A stretch of DNA of 64,000 bases from Mucilaginibacter mali. Lineage in GTDB: Bacteria; Bacteroidota; Bacteroidia; Sphingobacteriales; Sphingobacteriaceae. The stretch lies in contig NZ_CP054139.1 in assembly GCF_013283875.1 (NCBI RefSeq), forward strand, positions 2,418,001 through 2,482,000. Reading direction: 5' to 3'. The position numbers and the translations under genes were made by a program. Shown here piece by piece: positions 42,456-50,791 of this stretch. Within the stretch, counting starts at the first letter, position 1, and each line of letters begins with the position of its first letter. The notes beneath the pieces are model-generated. The model worked only from the letters and a program-made list of their open reading frames with translations, had not been told where the DNA came from and ran no database searches.

Positions 42456-43520
42456 ATGGACCAAACTGAGCCTTTTTATAATCTGGAGAAAGAGATTAGT
42501 ACCTGGCAACAAACCATGCTGCTTGGCGCCTTAACACCCGACGATGTAGAAGAACTTACAGAACACCTTCGTGATGAAACGCTTGAGTTACAAAACCATG
42601 GCTTAAGCGAGCAAGAAGCATGGATGGTGGCAAGGCAACGTATTGGCCACCCTTTAGCTATTAACAATGAATTTAATAAAGTAAACCCTGATTTTGCCGC
42701 CAACCGTAACTTAGTAATGTTATTTTGGGGAGGAATCATATTTATGATACTACAAACTGCATTATTTAGCTATCCGACAAGATTAATGACACCATTGTAC
42801 AATGGCCCGCACAAAACGTGGGAAAAACCACTTATAACATTAGATCAGGCTGTGGTTTTATTAAATATTTTTAGTGTTCTTACAGTTGGCCTAATCATAC
42901 TGGTTAACATAAGAGCAACTAAAATATCCATATGGTTCAATACATTACTAATAAAATACAGCATTTATATCAGTCTGATACTTATCACTACGGTAACATT
43001 CGTTGCTATGAGGAATTATGGGGCAATAAGCCAATCGATGCGTAGCATATATCGTGAAAATCGCACGCTTGATTTCTCTATTGCTGTAATGGGTTCAATA
43101 TTTTATGGGGCACTTATCTTTTGTACTATATGGTTCACAATACGCTATCGTAACCAGGAACTCAGAAATTTTAAAATTTTTAGTAGACACATCAACTGGA
43201 TCATGTCATTGATGATAGGCACTATTTTAGAATTTATAACGGCTCTCACCAATGCCAATGAAAATCCATCCCTTTATCTAAAAATTATACTGATATTCAT
43301 TTTATTTGGCGCTGCCGGATGGACAATAACAAATTCAAAAAGAATTCTTTTGAATTTTTTCATGGTGCACTTTACTGCTTTATGCTTTTGCATTACAACA
43401 TACTTTTTTACGCATCATCCCTTTATGGCAGTGATAGAATATTCAAGCACCTGGCTTGCTTTGTATACCGGATATGTAATAAACAAACTGCATACATCCC
43501 GGTTAAAACAATTGATTTAG
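42456..43520 (+). CDS. HAAS-domain multi-pass membrane protein, paralogue 2
   Basis: 354 residues, clearly related to the genes on either side along its whole length: N-terminal LEKEISTWQQTMLLGALTPD, then GLSEQEAWMVARQRIGHP, the NPDFAANRNLVMLFWGG start of helix 1, and FYGALIFCTIWFTIRYRNQELRNFKIF before the sixth helix. Function unknown; the shared head domain suggests contact with the PadR protein at the membrane. It has its own promoter. Confidence 0.75.
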   Translation: MDQTEPFYNLEKEISTWQQTMLLGALTPDDVEELTEHLRDETLELQNHGLSEQEAWMVARQRIGHPLAINNEFNKVNPDFAANRNLVMLFWGGIIFMILQTALFSYPTRLMTPLYNGPHKTWEKPLITLDQAVVLLNIFSVLTVGLIILVNIRATKISIWFNTLLIKYSIYISLILITTVTFVAMRNYGAISQSMRSIYRENRTLDFSIAVMGSIFYGALIFCTIWFTIRYRNQELRNFKIFSRHINWIMSLMIGTILEFITALTNANENPSLYLKIILIFILFGAAGWTITNSKRILLNFFMVHFTALCFCITTYFFTHHPFMAVIEYSSTWLALYTGYVINKLHTSRLKQLI

Positions 43521-43593
43521 CAGTTAAAAAATCAATTATTTTTAATTTCTCTGTAATATTAAATCGCTAAGGCTACCCCCCCCATTACATTTG
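43508..43593 (+). repeat. Duplicated terminator-promoter block, copy A
   Basis: Begins in the last codons of paralogue 2 (ACAATTGATTTAGCAGTTAA). The arms AATTGATT and AATCAATT form a stem-loop followed by ATTTTTAAT, and the block ends in the -7 element TACATTTG (43586-43593). The same order and much of the sequence recur at 44727-44824. Confidence 0.8.
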
Positions 43594-43667
43594 CAGTCAA
43601 AGTAGTTTTCGGGCATATTATCATAAAAAGCACTTTAAAACATTAATGACAGGCAGCAAATTAATTT

Positions 43668-44726
43668 ATGAACCAAACTCAACCCATTTTTAATTTAGAA
43701 AAGGAGATCGGCAGCTGGCAGCAAACCATGTTGCTTAGCGCGCTAACCCCTGACGATGTTGAAGAAATAACACAGCACCTGCGCGATGAAATATCAGGCT
43801 TGCAGGCAAATGGCCTAAGCGACAAAGAAGCCTGGTTTGTAGCAAGACATCGCATGGGCGAGCCTTTATCTATCGACCAGGAATTTAAAAAGGTAAATCC
43901 CGATTTTGCTGCTAACCGTAGCTTATTAATGCTTTTTTGGGGCGGTACTATATTTATGATGCTTCAAAATCTATATTTTGTTTATCCGGCTTTTTTGCGG
44001 TTTATAAGCCGCAGACTAACTGGTGATTTTAAACCAAGGCCGTACATATCCTTATATCAAATATCTGTTATATTAAATGTACTCAACATCCTGGTTTTAT
44101 GTCTCGCTGTAATATGCTTAACAAGGGCAACAGTAATAGCAACCTGGTTTAATAATTTGTTGATAAAATACAGTGCCTTTTTAAGTGTGTTGGTAATTAT
44201 ACTGGGAGCATTTACAGCTTTCTTTAATTTTCACACCATCACCAACTTAACTAGAAAATATTACGTAGACCTAACGGGTGATATGTTTACTTTCACCACA
44301 TGTGGGTTTGTATTTTACGGGATACTACTTTTTTGTACAGCCTGGTTTACAATTCGTTATCGTAAATCAGATTTCAGAAACCTAAAATCATTCAGCCTAA
44401 ATATTACCTGGCCCGTTTCTTTTGGTTTGGGTGTGATGATCACTGTGATAGCGGGTTTCATTAATCTATTAAATTCTGACAGTTTCAAATACCTGGCAAT
44501 TCTAATAATAGGTATCCCAACAGGTTGGATGGTAGCTAATTCAAAAAGGCACTTCTTAAATTTATTTATGCTTCAACTTAGCCATTTATTTTTTATCACT
44601 TATATCGAATTTACTACCAGCCACAACGAATATCGCTTGCTTTATGAACACATGGCAGTACTTATCGCTATAATTATCGGTTCGTTTATTTGTAAAATAA
44701 ATAAAGCCAGGCTCCAGGCAAGTTAA
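43668..44726 (+). CDS. HAAS-domain multi-pass membrane protein, paralogue 3
   Basis: 352 residues, closest to paralogue 2: LEKEIGSWQQTMLLSALTPD, GLSDKEAWFVARHRMGEP, NPDFAANRSLLMLFWGG and FYGILLFCTAWFTIRYRKSDFRNLKSF all align. About eight membrane helices. The gene and its flanking terminator-promoter block appear to have been copied together. Function unknown. Confidence 0.75.
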   Translation: MNQTQPIFNLEKEIGSWQQTMLLSALTPDDVEEITQHLRDEISGLQANGLSDKEAWFVARHRMGEPLSIDQEFKKVNPDFAANRSLLMLFWGGTIFMMLQNLYFVYPAFLRFISRRLTGDFKPRPYISLYQISVILNVLNILVLCLAVICLTRATVIATWFNNLLIKYSAFLSVLVIILGAFTAFFNFHTITNLTRKYYVDLTGDMFTFTTCGFVFYGILLFCTAWFTIRYRKSDFRNLKSFSLNITWPVSFGLGVMITVIAGFINLLNSDSFKYLAILIIGIPTGWMVANSKRHFLNLFMLQLSHLFFITYIEFTTSHNEYRLLYEHMAVLIAIIIGSFICKINKARLQAS

Positions 44727-44824
44727 ACAATTGATTTTAGCAGTTAAAAAGTCAATTATTTTTAATCTTTACGTTCGCTTAACATTAAATCGTTAAAGCT
44801 ATTCGGGTAAACATATTACATTTG
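44727..44824 (+). repeat. Duplicated terminator-promoter block, copy B
   Basis: Aligns with 43508-43593 (ACAATTGATTTTAGCAGTTA, then TCAATTATTTTTAATCTTT and ATTAAATCGTTAAAGCTA) and ends in TACATTTG at 44817-44824, which is the likely -7 element for the mlaE-like gene at 44910. Confidence 0.8.
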
Positions 44825-44909
44825 CAGGCGCAAACAGTTTTGCGGGCGCATTGTCAATATATACAATATTTGACAATAGAATTGCCGCAATTACGATTTT
44901 AATGATTTA

Positions 44910-45719
44910 ATGGATACCCCGGATAAGTTAACACCTGCACAACCGCGAAGGTACAGTTCCTTTAGGCGTGGCCTGGATAATTTTTTTCTGAGCCTGTACA
45001 AGATATACCTGTTTGTAGCCAGGTTTTTTAAAGAAGTTTTTTTGCCACCATACGAATGGAACGAGGTAATTAAACAATGTTACCAGGTGGGTGTTCGCTC
45101 ATTCACGCTGATCACTGTAACCGGTTTTATTGTAGGGGTGATCTTTACCAAGCAATCGCGCCCGTCTTTATCCGAGTTTGGCGCCACCTCGTGGTTACCC
45201 AGCCTGGTTTCCATCGCTATTATGCGTGCACTCGCCCCTTTGGTTACCGCGTTAATAGCAGCCGGTAAAGTAGGCTCGAGCATTGGGGCCGAATTAGGCT
45301 CGATGCGGGTTACCGAACAGATCGACGCCATGGAGGTATCGGGCACCAAACCTTTTAAATACCTGGTTTGCACGCGGGTAATTGCTACCAGCTTGGCTAT
45401 CCCCCTGCTGGCTACCTATGTGGGTTTTATCGCTTTGCTGGGTGGTTTCTTAAATGTTAATGCCGGCGAAGGTACCAGTTACAGCACCTACATGCAGCAG
45501 GTATTTGAACCATTAACTTTTATCGATTTTGAAGCATCGCTGGTTAAATCTCTTGTTTTTGGGTTTACTATTGGCATCGTGGCCTGTTACCAGGGTTACT
45601 ATGCCGATAAAGGCACCGAAGGTGTAGGCAAAGCAGCAAACGCATCGGTAGTAACGGCCATGTTTTTGGTATTTATTGAAGAAATAATTATTGTACAGAT
45701 AGCGGGCTGGTTCCGCTAA
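44910..45719 (+). CDS. MlaE-family ABC transporter permease
   Basis: 269 residues. The MlaE/Ttg2B-like permease of MCE-type lipid transporters: N-terminal amphipathic region (FLSLYKIYLFVARFFKEVF), then five or so membrane helices with the conserved EFGATSWLPSLVSIAIMRALAPLVTALIAAGKVGSSIGAELGSMRVTEQIDAMEVSG segment, which contacts the ATPase. The complex moves phospholipids between inner and outer membranes. First gene of a three-gene operon (5-nt and 7-nt gaps). Confidence 0.92.
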   Translation: MDTPDKLTPAQPRRYSSFRRGLDNFFLSLYKIYLFVARFFKEVFLPPYEWNEVIKQCYQVGVRSFTLITVTGFIVGVIFTKQSRPSLSEFGATSWLPSLVSIAIMRALAPLVTALIAAGKVGSSIGAELGSMRVTEQIDAMEVSGTKPFKYLVCTRVIATSLAIPLLATYVGFIALLGGFLNVNAGEGTSYSTYMQQVFEPLTFIDFEASLVKSLVFGFTIGIVACYQGYYADKGTEGVGKAANASVVTAMFLVFIEEIIIVQIAGWFR

Positions 45720-45724
45720 TATAT

Positions 45725-46498
45725 ATGAATAAACCTAAAGGACATATCGATTACAACAATACCGTAATTAACATACGCGGCCTGCGCAAGTCGTTCGGCG
45801 ATCTGCACATTCTGCGTGGGGTGGATCTTGATCTTTACCAGGGCGAAAACCTGGTGGTGCTTGGCCGTTCGGGTACAGGTAAATCGGTACTGATCAAGAT
45901 CATATCTGGCCTGCTTAGGGCTGATAGTGGCACGGTGAAGGTATTAGGCGAGGAAGTAACCACAATAACCGAAGATAACCTGCAAAAGCTGCGCATGGAT
46001 ATCGGCTTCTCGTTCCAGAACAGCGCGCTGTACGATAGTATGACCGTGCGTAAAAACCTGGAATTCCCGCTGGTGCGTAACCAGCGCAACCTTAGCCGGG
46101 CAGAGATCGATAAAGCAGTTGAAACTGTACTGGATGCTGTTGGCCTGTCGCGTACCATCAACCAAATGCCATCCGAATTATCAGGCGGGCAGCGGAAGCG
46201 TATCGGTATAGCACGTACGCTTATCCTGCAGCCTAAAATTATGCTGTATGATGAACCTACCGCCGGATTGGACCCGATTACCTGCATCGAAATTAACGAT
46301 CTGATAAACGAGGTGCAGGAGCGTTACAAAACATCATCAATTATTATTACGCACGATATGACCTGCGCCAAAAGCACCGGCGACCGCATATCTATATTAC
46401 TTGAGGGCCAGTTTCAGCGCCAGGGTAATTTTGACGAGGTATTTGATACGGACGATGCCCGTGTTAAACCATTTTACGACTATAACTTTATACAATAA
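45725..46498 (+). CDS. MlaF-like ABC transporter ATP-binding protein
   Basis: 257 residues with all nucleotide-binding motifs: Walker A GRSGTGKSVLIK, Q-loop region SFQNSALYDSMTVRKN, signature LSGGQRKRIGIARTL, Walker B MLYDEPTAGLDP and switch His in IIITHDM. The SFQNSALYDS Q-loop is characteristic of the MlaF/Ttg2A branch. It drives lipid transport through the adjacent MlaE-like permease. Confidence 0.95.
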   Translation: MNKPKGHIDYNNTVINIRGLRKSFGDLHILRGVDLDLYQGENLVVLGRSGTGKSVLIKIISGLLRADSGTVKVLGEEVTTITEDNLQKLRMDIGFSFQNSALYDSMTVRKNLEFPLVRNQRNLSRAEIDKAVETVLDAVGLSRTINQMPSELSGGQRKRIGIARTLILQPKIMLYDEPTAGLDPITCIEINDLINEVQERYKTSSIIITHDMTCAKSTGDRISILLEGQFQRQGNFDEVFDTDDARVKPFYDYNFIQ

Positions 46499-46505
46499 AA
46501 CAAAC

Positions 46506-47501
46506 ATGGATACAGGAGAAAATAAACGGGCCATTATTGTGGGCATATTCATTGCCCTTGGCATTGTTATATTTGTATTAGGGATATTTACTTTAGGCAG
46601 CAACCAAAAAACCTTTGGCGGCGGCATACAGATCAGCGCGGTGTTTGATGACGTTGCCGGTTTGAAAAAAGGCGGCGCTGTTTGGTTTTCGGGGGTTAAA
46701 GTAGGCACTATCAACAGCATTAAGTTTAAAGGCGTATCGCAGGTTGATGTACAGATGACTGTTGACAAAAGCTTACAGCCTTATATTCACCGCAATGCGG
46801 GGGTACGTATCAGTTCGGACGGATTGATCGGCAACAAGATCATTGTAATAGATGGTGGCAGCCCGCAGGCGCCGCCGGTACAGGACGGTGATGTTTTGCA
46901 GGCCGAGAAATTGCTATCAACCGATGATATCACCAAAACCCTACAACAAAACAACCTGAACATTTTAGCTATCACTACCGATTTTAAGAAGATAAGCCGT
47001 CAAATGGCCGAAGGCAAAGGCGTAGTTGGCGCTTTAATGGGTGATAGCGTACTGGCTATGAAATTCCGTACCATTGTACAAAACCTGAACAATACTACCG
47101 CTGCAACCACCCGCATGGCTTTGGAGCTGGATAAATTTGGCGCTAAGCTAAACAGCAAAGGTACTTTGGCCGATAACCTGCTGACCGATACCAGTACTTA
47201 CCGTAAATTAAGGGCATCGGTAGATAACCTGCAGAAATCAACCGCCTCAGCATCCGAATTTGTAAATAACCTTAACACCGCCAGCGCTAAGCTAAACAGC
47301 AAGGATAATGCCATGGGTGTATTGCTAAACGACCCTAAGGCCGCTTCGCAAATCCGTTCGACCCTCGACAATTTGCAGCAAGGTTCGGTAAAACTGAATG
47401 ATGACCTGGAGGCCCTGCAAAGCAACTGGTTTTTTAAAACCTTTTTCAAAGACAAGGCTAAAGCAAAAGCCGACAGTATTAAAAAAGCGAATAAGCAGTA
47501 G
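46506..47501 (+). CDS. MlaD-family (MCE domain) lipid-binding protein
   Basis: 331 residues from the ATG at 46506; the longer frame from 46401 overlaps the ATPase gene and is rejected. One N-terminal membrane helix (about 11-31, IIVGIFIALGIVIFVLGIFTL), an MCE domain (about 40-120, FDDVAGLKKGGAVWFSGVKVGTINSI) and a long helical tail (about 150-331) with repeated DNL and LNSK patterns. It would form the periplasmic lipid-binding part of the complex. The C-terminal tail ends in a Lys-rich stretch. Confidence 0.93.
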   Translation: MDTGENKRAIIVGIFIALGIVIFVLGIFTLGSNQKTFGGGIQISAVFDDVAGLKKGGAVWFSGVKVGTINSIKFKGVSQVDVQMTVDKSLQPYIHRNAGVRISSDGLIGNKIIVIDGGSPQAPPVQDGDVLQAEKLLSTDDITKTLQQNNLNILAITTDFKKISRQMAEGKGVVGALMGDSVLAMKFRTIVQNLNNTTAATTRMALELDKFGAKLNSKGTLADNLLTDTSTYRKLRASVDNLQKSTASASEFVNNLNTASAKLNSKDNAMGVLLNDPKAASQIRSTLDNLQQGSVKLNDDLEALQSNWFFKTFFKDKAKAKADSIKKANKQ

Positions 47502-47538
47502 TTGAGAATATTTACTTTTTATAATGACCGTGATTAAG

Positions 47539-47546
47539 TAAATTTG
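47539..47546 (+). promoter_or_regulatory. Candidate -7 element of the toxin-antitoxin unit
   Basis: TAAATTTG, exact TAnnTTTG, ends 3 nt before the ATG at 47550, so a transcript from it would be leaderless or the match is chance. Confidence 0.3.
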
Positions 47547-47549
47547 AAT

Positions 47550-47771
47550 ATGAACTTGCAGGCCGAAAAAATTGAATTAGCTAAGATGTTACTGGAGACA
47601 GATGACAGGTCTTTGCTTAAAGATATCAGGACTTTATTTACACGCAAGGAAGAAACGCTTATTGCAACTCCCCAACATGTTATTGATGGCATAAAAAAGA
47701 GTCAGGAACAATTTAAGAATGGCCAATATTCATCTTATGAAGATGTTAAAAAGCTTTTAGATAAAATATGA
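47550..47771 (+). CDS. Antitoxin of a ParD/addiction-module type
   Basis: 73 residues from the ATG at 47550 (a TTG at 47544 is possible). N-terminal helical part (LQAEKIELAKMLLETDDRSLLKDIRTLF) and a C-terminal segment (IDGIKKSQEQFKNGQYSSYEDVKKLL) of the kind that wraps a ParE/RelE toxin. The stop codon overlaps the toxin ATG (ATGA, 47768-47771), a classic toxin-antitoxin arrangement. Antitoxins of this type neutralise the toxin and repress their own promoter. Confidence 0.8.
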   Translation: MNLQAEKIELAKMLLETDDRSLLKDIRTLFTRKEETLIATPQHVIDGIKKSQEQFKNGQYSSYEDVKKLLDKI

Positions 47772-48055
47772 GTTTCGAGATCTTTATTTCGGATGATGCG
47801 ACTGAGGGCCTTTTATCAACAGCAAATTATATAAAAAATACATGGGGCGAAGCGGCGCTCAAGAAGTTCAAAAAAAGAGTTGACCAAATATTAAAAAATA
47901 TTTCGCGGGATCCCTATATCTTTCAAGCATCTGATTTTAGCGATAGCGTCAGACGAGGCTTAATAACTCCCCAATGTTCTATTTATTATCAGATACATGA
48001 GGAGTATATCCAGGTTTTATTCTTTTGGGATAACAGGCAAGAGCCAATATTTTAA
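47768..48055 (+). CDS. ParE/RelE-superfamily toxin
   Basis: 95 residues. The fold is shown by FEIFISDDATEGLLSTANYIKNTWGEAALKKFKKRVDQIL, DPYIFQASDFSDSVRRGLI, CSIYYQIHEEYIQVLFFWDNRQEP, matching ParE/RelE: YIKNTWGE is a ParE-type helix and the final Tyr/Phe-Trp-Asp-Arg region is common to the family. ParE members poison DNA gyrase and RelE members cut mRNA at the ribosome; which applies here is not certain. Translation is coupled to the upstream antitoxin. Confidence 0.88.
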   Translation: MSFEIFISDDATEGLLSTANYIKNTWGEAALKKFKKRVDQILKNISRDPYIFQASDFSDSVRRGLITPQCSIYYQIHEEYIQVLFFWDNRQEPIF

Positions 48056-48388
48056 TTATTTCCGAATAAGCTTTTCTATCTCAGGTTCCACACCTACCAA
48101 CTCTTCTGCATGTTCTTCAGCAGCTTCGGCAGTTGCATAATTTAGTTTACGGAAACGCCATAAGGCGAAGGCCGGCTCCTGCATCCTGTCTATCAGTTTA
48201 AAGTATTTGGGAAAGTTGTGCACTTCATCTAACAACAAACCGGGTACGATGCCATTATTATCTAATACCTCGCGAATAGTGTATTCCTTATCCTTAGTTA
48301 TCCATATCTCAAAGTCACGCCGTATCTCCTCGGCTTTTTCAGGGTCGATAGCCGCGTTGATACAAATTACCTTATCTCCCGGTTTCAT
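48056..48388 (-). CDS. Small soluble protein of unknown function
   Basis: 110 residues. N-terminal KPGDKVICINAAIDPEKAEEI and KDKEYTIREVLDNNGIVPGLLLDEV suggest a small SH3-like barrel of the type seen in phage and mobile-element proteins; the C-terminal half is helical and acidic. Its stop codon directly abuts the toxin stop (48055/48056) on the other strand. No family is firmly recognised. Confidence 0.65.
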   Translation of the reverse strand: MKPGDKVICINAAIDPEKAEEIRRDFEIWITKDKEYTIREVLDNNGIVPGLLLDEVHNFPKYFKLIDRMQEPAFALWRFRKLNYATAEAAEEHAEELVGVEPEIEKLIRK

Positions 48389-48480
48389 AGTTCACTCCTC
48401 GCAAATAGTATAAGCTTACAAAGATACAATTAGCGGGTGATAAGGGTTTCAATTAAATGTCAATTTCACAACCCCGCGCG

Positions 48481-48553
48481 TCATTCTGAACGATAGCGAA
48501 GGATTCCAAACTATGCATTTCCACTCTGCTTATCGGGGAACCTTCGCTATCGC
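48481..48553. repeat. Intergenic palindromic element (CGATAGCGAAGG family)
   Basis: CGATAGCGAAGG (48491-48502) pairs with CCTTCGCTATCG (48541-48552); the arms are preceded by TCATTCTGAA and followed by CTCAGGATGGC. A dispersed element type in Sphingobacteriaceae; it shares the GCGATAGCG core of the element at 39355. Confidence 0.75.
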
Positions 48554-48576
48554 TCAGGATGGCGGGTTGGTTTTTA

Positions 48577-49014
48577 TCACGCCCTCTCCACAAACTCCTT
48601 CAAACTCTCACCCAAAATAGCGTTCCAGCCCATATTGAAGTTTTTTGATGCAAAGGCTTCTATAGCAGGGAATGTATCCAAACCTGCATGAGTAACCCTC
48701 ACGCGCGAACCAGCCCCCTCTTCAAACAATTCAAACGTCACCAGCGAATCGCCCGCGTAGCCATCATAGCGCCAGCTATAGGCCAGCTTTTTCCCCGGGA
48801 CAACTTCCTTTACCACACATTTGTGCAGGTATTGTTCGCCATTGGGGTCGCCGCCCATAAATTCAAATTCAAAACCTACTTCCGGTTTAAATTCGGGTAA
48901 AACAAAATACCATTGCTTCATTTTATCGTTATCGGTAAGCGCTTCCCATACTTTACCAACCGGGGCGTTATAGCTTTTCTCTACTACAACCGGTTGTGTT
49001 TTTGATGTTTCCAT
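48577..49014 (-). CDS. SRPBCC/AHSA1-family protein
   Basis: 145 residues: the START-like hydrophobic-pocket fold of the Aha1-C-like group, with VEKSYNAPVGKVWEALTDNDKMKQWYF at the N-terminus, GFEFEFMGGDPNGEQYLHKCVVKEVVPGKKLAYSW, TRVTHAGL-type strand and the C-terminal helix (NMGWNAILGESLKEFVERA). Members bind small hydrophobic ligands; function here unknown. It is 24 nt downstream of an ArsR regulator, a very common pairing. Confidence 0.92.
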   Translation of the reverse strand: METSKTQPVVVEKSYNAPVGKVWEALTDNDKMKQWYFVLPEFKPEVGFEFEFMGGDPNGEQYLHKCVVKEVVPGKKLAYSWRYDGYAGDSLVTFELFEEGAGSRVRVTHAGLDTFPAIEAFASKNFNMGWNAILGESLKEFVERA

Positions 49015-49038
49015 ATTGATGTTTGTTTAATTGATTTA

Positions 49039-49353
49039 CTATTTTGTTTCTTCGGATGACAAAAACCTGTCCAGGTCATCCAGCTTGCTTGTCCAAAATT
49101 TACGGTACTGATCTACCCAGGTAGCCACCTCGCCCAGTTTTTTATAATCGGGCAGGCAATAGCGGTCGCGCCCCTCCTGCCTGATGGTAATAAGGCCGCA
49201 TTGCATCAATATCTTAATATGCTTTGAAATAGCCGGCCGGCTGATATCGAATTTATCAGCAATAGCGTTCAGGTTCATCTGCTCGGCAGCCAGCATATTA
49301 ATAATAGCGCGGCGGGTAGGATCGGCAATGGCCTGGAATACATCTCTTCTCAT
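49039..49353 (-). CDS. ArsR-family winged-helix transcriptional regulator
   Basis: 104 residues with the ArsR wHTH (FQAIADPTRRAIINMLAAEQMNLNAIADKFDISRPAISKHIKILMQCGLITIRQEGRDRYC). It lacks the metal-binding ELCVCDL motif, so it probably does not sense metals. It leads the ArsR-AHSA1 operon and likely controls it. Confidence 0.93.
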   Translation of the reverse strand: MRRDVFQAIADPTRRAIINMLAAEQMNLNAIADKFDISRPAISKHIKILMQCGLITIRQEGRDRYCLPDYKKLGEVATWVDQYRKFWTSKLDDLDRFLSSEETK

Positions 49354-49457
49354 TATTATATTGAAATAAGTAACCGTTCGGTTACAATTATAAGCGTAAC
49401 CATTTAGTTACGCAAGTAAATTTTCAAATTTATTTTATCCAAACGCAATTAAACAAA

Positions 49458-49489
49458 AACGGCCCCGGGCATATTTGCCCGGGGCCGTT
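49458..49489 (-). terminator. Strong terminator after the DUF4920 gene
   Basis: Perfect 14-bp GC-rich stem (AACGGCCCCGGGCA at 49458-49471 with its complement at 49476-49489) and a 4-nt loop; the A-rich tract upstream gives a U tract on the minus transcript. Confidence 0.88.
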
Positions 49490-49514
49490 ACAATACGATA
49501 TAGGTAAATAAAAC

Positions 49515-49988
49515 TTATTTAATTACGAGTACGCCATCAGCTACAATGGCTACATCTTTTTTAGGGGTTTTTATCGCGGCAATTTCCTGCTCGCTTTTGC
49601 CGGCATCTTCGGCATAGTGTTGTAATTGCTCAACCGATGTGGTGGTTACTTTAGCGGTACCCTCAAGTACTACAGTTTTGCCTACAATATTTTGCGGCAT
49701 AAAATAACCATAGTCTTTAAAGGTAACCATAATCGGTTCGCCGTTGGCCTGGGCCAGTTTCATAAAGCAGCCCTTTTTAGTGCAAACCTGCACTACTTCG
49801 CCGGTGATCTGGCCAGTATAAACCGAATCGCTTTTAAACGAAGCGGCCAGCGTTTGGGTATTCACTGCCTTGCCGGCCGTAACAGTTTTACCATAGGTAA
49901 CCCCCGGTGCAGCAGGCGTTATCTTGTCTTGCGCGAAAGCACCAACTGATACCAGCAATGCCGCGGCAAATAATAAAATAGCTTTCAT
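49515..49988 (-). CDS. DUF4920 family exported protein
   Basis: 157 residues with a signal peptide (1-19, ending AFA-QD). The conserved core ITGEVVQVCTKKGCFMKLAQANGEPIMVTFKDYGYFMPQNIVGKTVVLEGTA segment, with a CxxxGC cysteine pair and following Met, marks DUF4920, a Bacteroidota family of small OB-like exported proteins of unknown function, possibly metal- or heme-related (inference from the conserved Cys and Met). Monocistronic. Confidence 0.85.
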   Translation of the reverse strand: MKAILLFAAALLVSVGAFAQDKITPAAPGVTYGKTVTAGKAVNTQTLAASFKSDSVYTGQITGEVVQVCTKKGCFMKLAQANGEPIMVTFKDYGYFMPQNIVGKTVVLEGTAKVTTTSVEQLQHYAEDAGKSEQEIAAIKTPKKDVAIVADGVLVIK

Positions 49989-50064
49989 GTGTTTGATTAG
50001 TTTTTAGTATCTGCATCAAAATTAAGCATTTATCAGCCGACAACAAAATGAACGAGGCCCCGCC

Positions 50065-50682
50065 TTAATTCTTAACAAACTCCAGGTTGAGGCGGATGGG
50101 GATATCGTCAGACAATATCGCGTTTTGCAATGACCACATGATATTGGGGTTAGGCTTTTCATGGATCCCAAATTTTATCCGGTCGATGGTGAACTCGGCT
50201 GTGGCCTTTACTCGGTTTACCGCCTGTTTTATTACAGCGTTAAAGGTTATCTGCCGTGTTATATTCCTTATGGTCAGGTTACCGGTTACCTTATATTGAT
50301 CGGGAGTGCCGGTTGCATCTATCCGTATAACATTTATGGCAGATGTTGGATACCCTGCTACAGAAAAGAAACTCTCTCCTTTCAATTGCTCATCAACTTC
50401 CTGGTTATCTTTCTTTTGCTGATGATCATTGCTGCTGATGCTGTTCATATCCATAATAAAATTGCCGGTATTGAATTTACCGCCGGCATCGGTACTAAGG
50501 CTGCCCGCTTTAAATAGTATGGTACCAGTATGCTTACTACCTACCGTTTTTGTGCCCTGCCAAAAAAGCTTGCTTTTACTGATATCCAATAAATAGGTCG
50601 ACGCCTGTCCGAAGCATTTCTTTTGATGCAGGTTTAAGGTGATTACCGCTAACAACAGGTAAAAAAGGTTTCTTCTTTTCAT
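50065..50682 (-). CDS. YceI family periplasmic lipid-binding-like protein
   Basis: 205 residues with a signal peptide (about 1-25). The lipocalin-like YceI barrel is shown by YLLDISKSKLFWQGTKTVGSKHTGTI, FKAGSLSTDAGGKFNTGNFIMDMNSI, LKGESFFSVAGYPTSAINVI and YKVTGNLTIRNITRQITFNAVI. Family members bind isoprenoid-type lipids in the periplasm. The start faces the divergent gene of a membrane-anchored regulator. Confidence 0.92.
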   Translation of the reverse strand: MKRRNLFYLLLAVITLNLHQKKCFGQASTYLLDISKSKLFWQGTKTVGSKHTGTILFKAGSLSTDAGGKFNTGNFIMDMNSISSNDHQQKKDNQEVDEQLKGESFFSVAGYPTSAINVIRIDATGTPDQYKVTGNLTIRNITRQITFNAVIKQAVNRVKATAEFTIDRIKFGIHEKPNPNIMWSLQNAILSDDIPIRLNLEFVKN

Positions 50683-50791
50683 AATGTATTTAATTGATGA
50701 AGCAAACCTAAAAGCTGTTTACGATAACGTTGCAACAGATTTTGTAAAAAGAAATGTAAAATTCGTAAATTCATGTGCAATATTATTTCAG

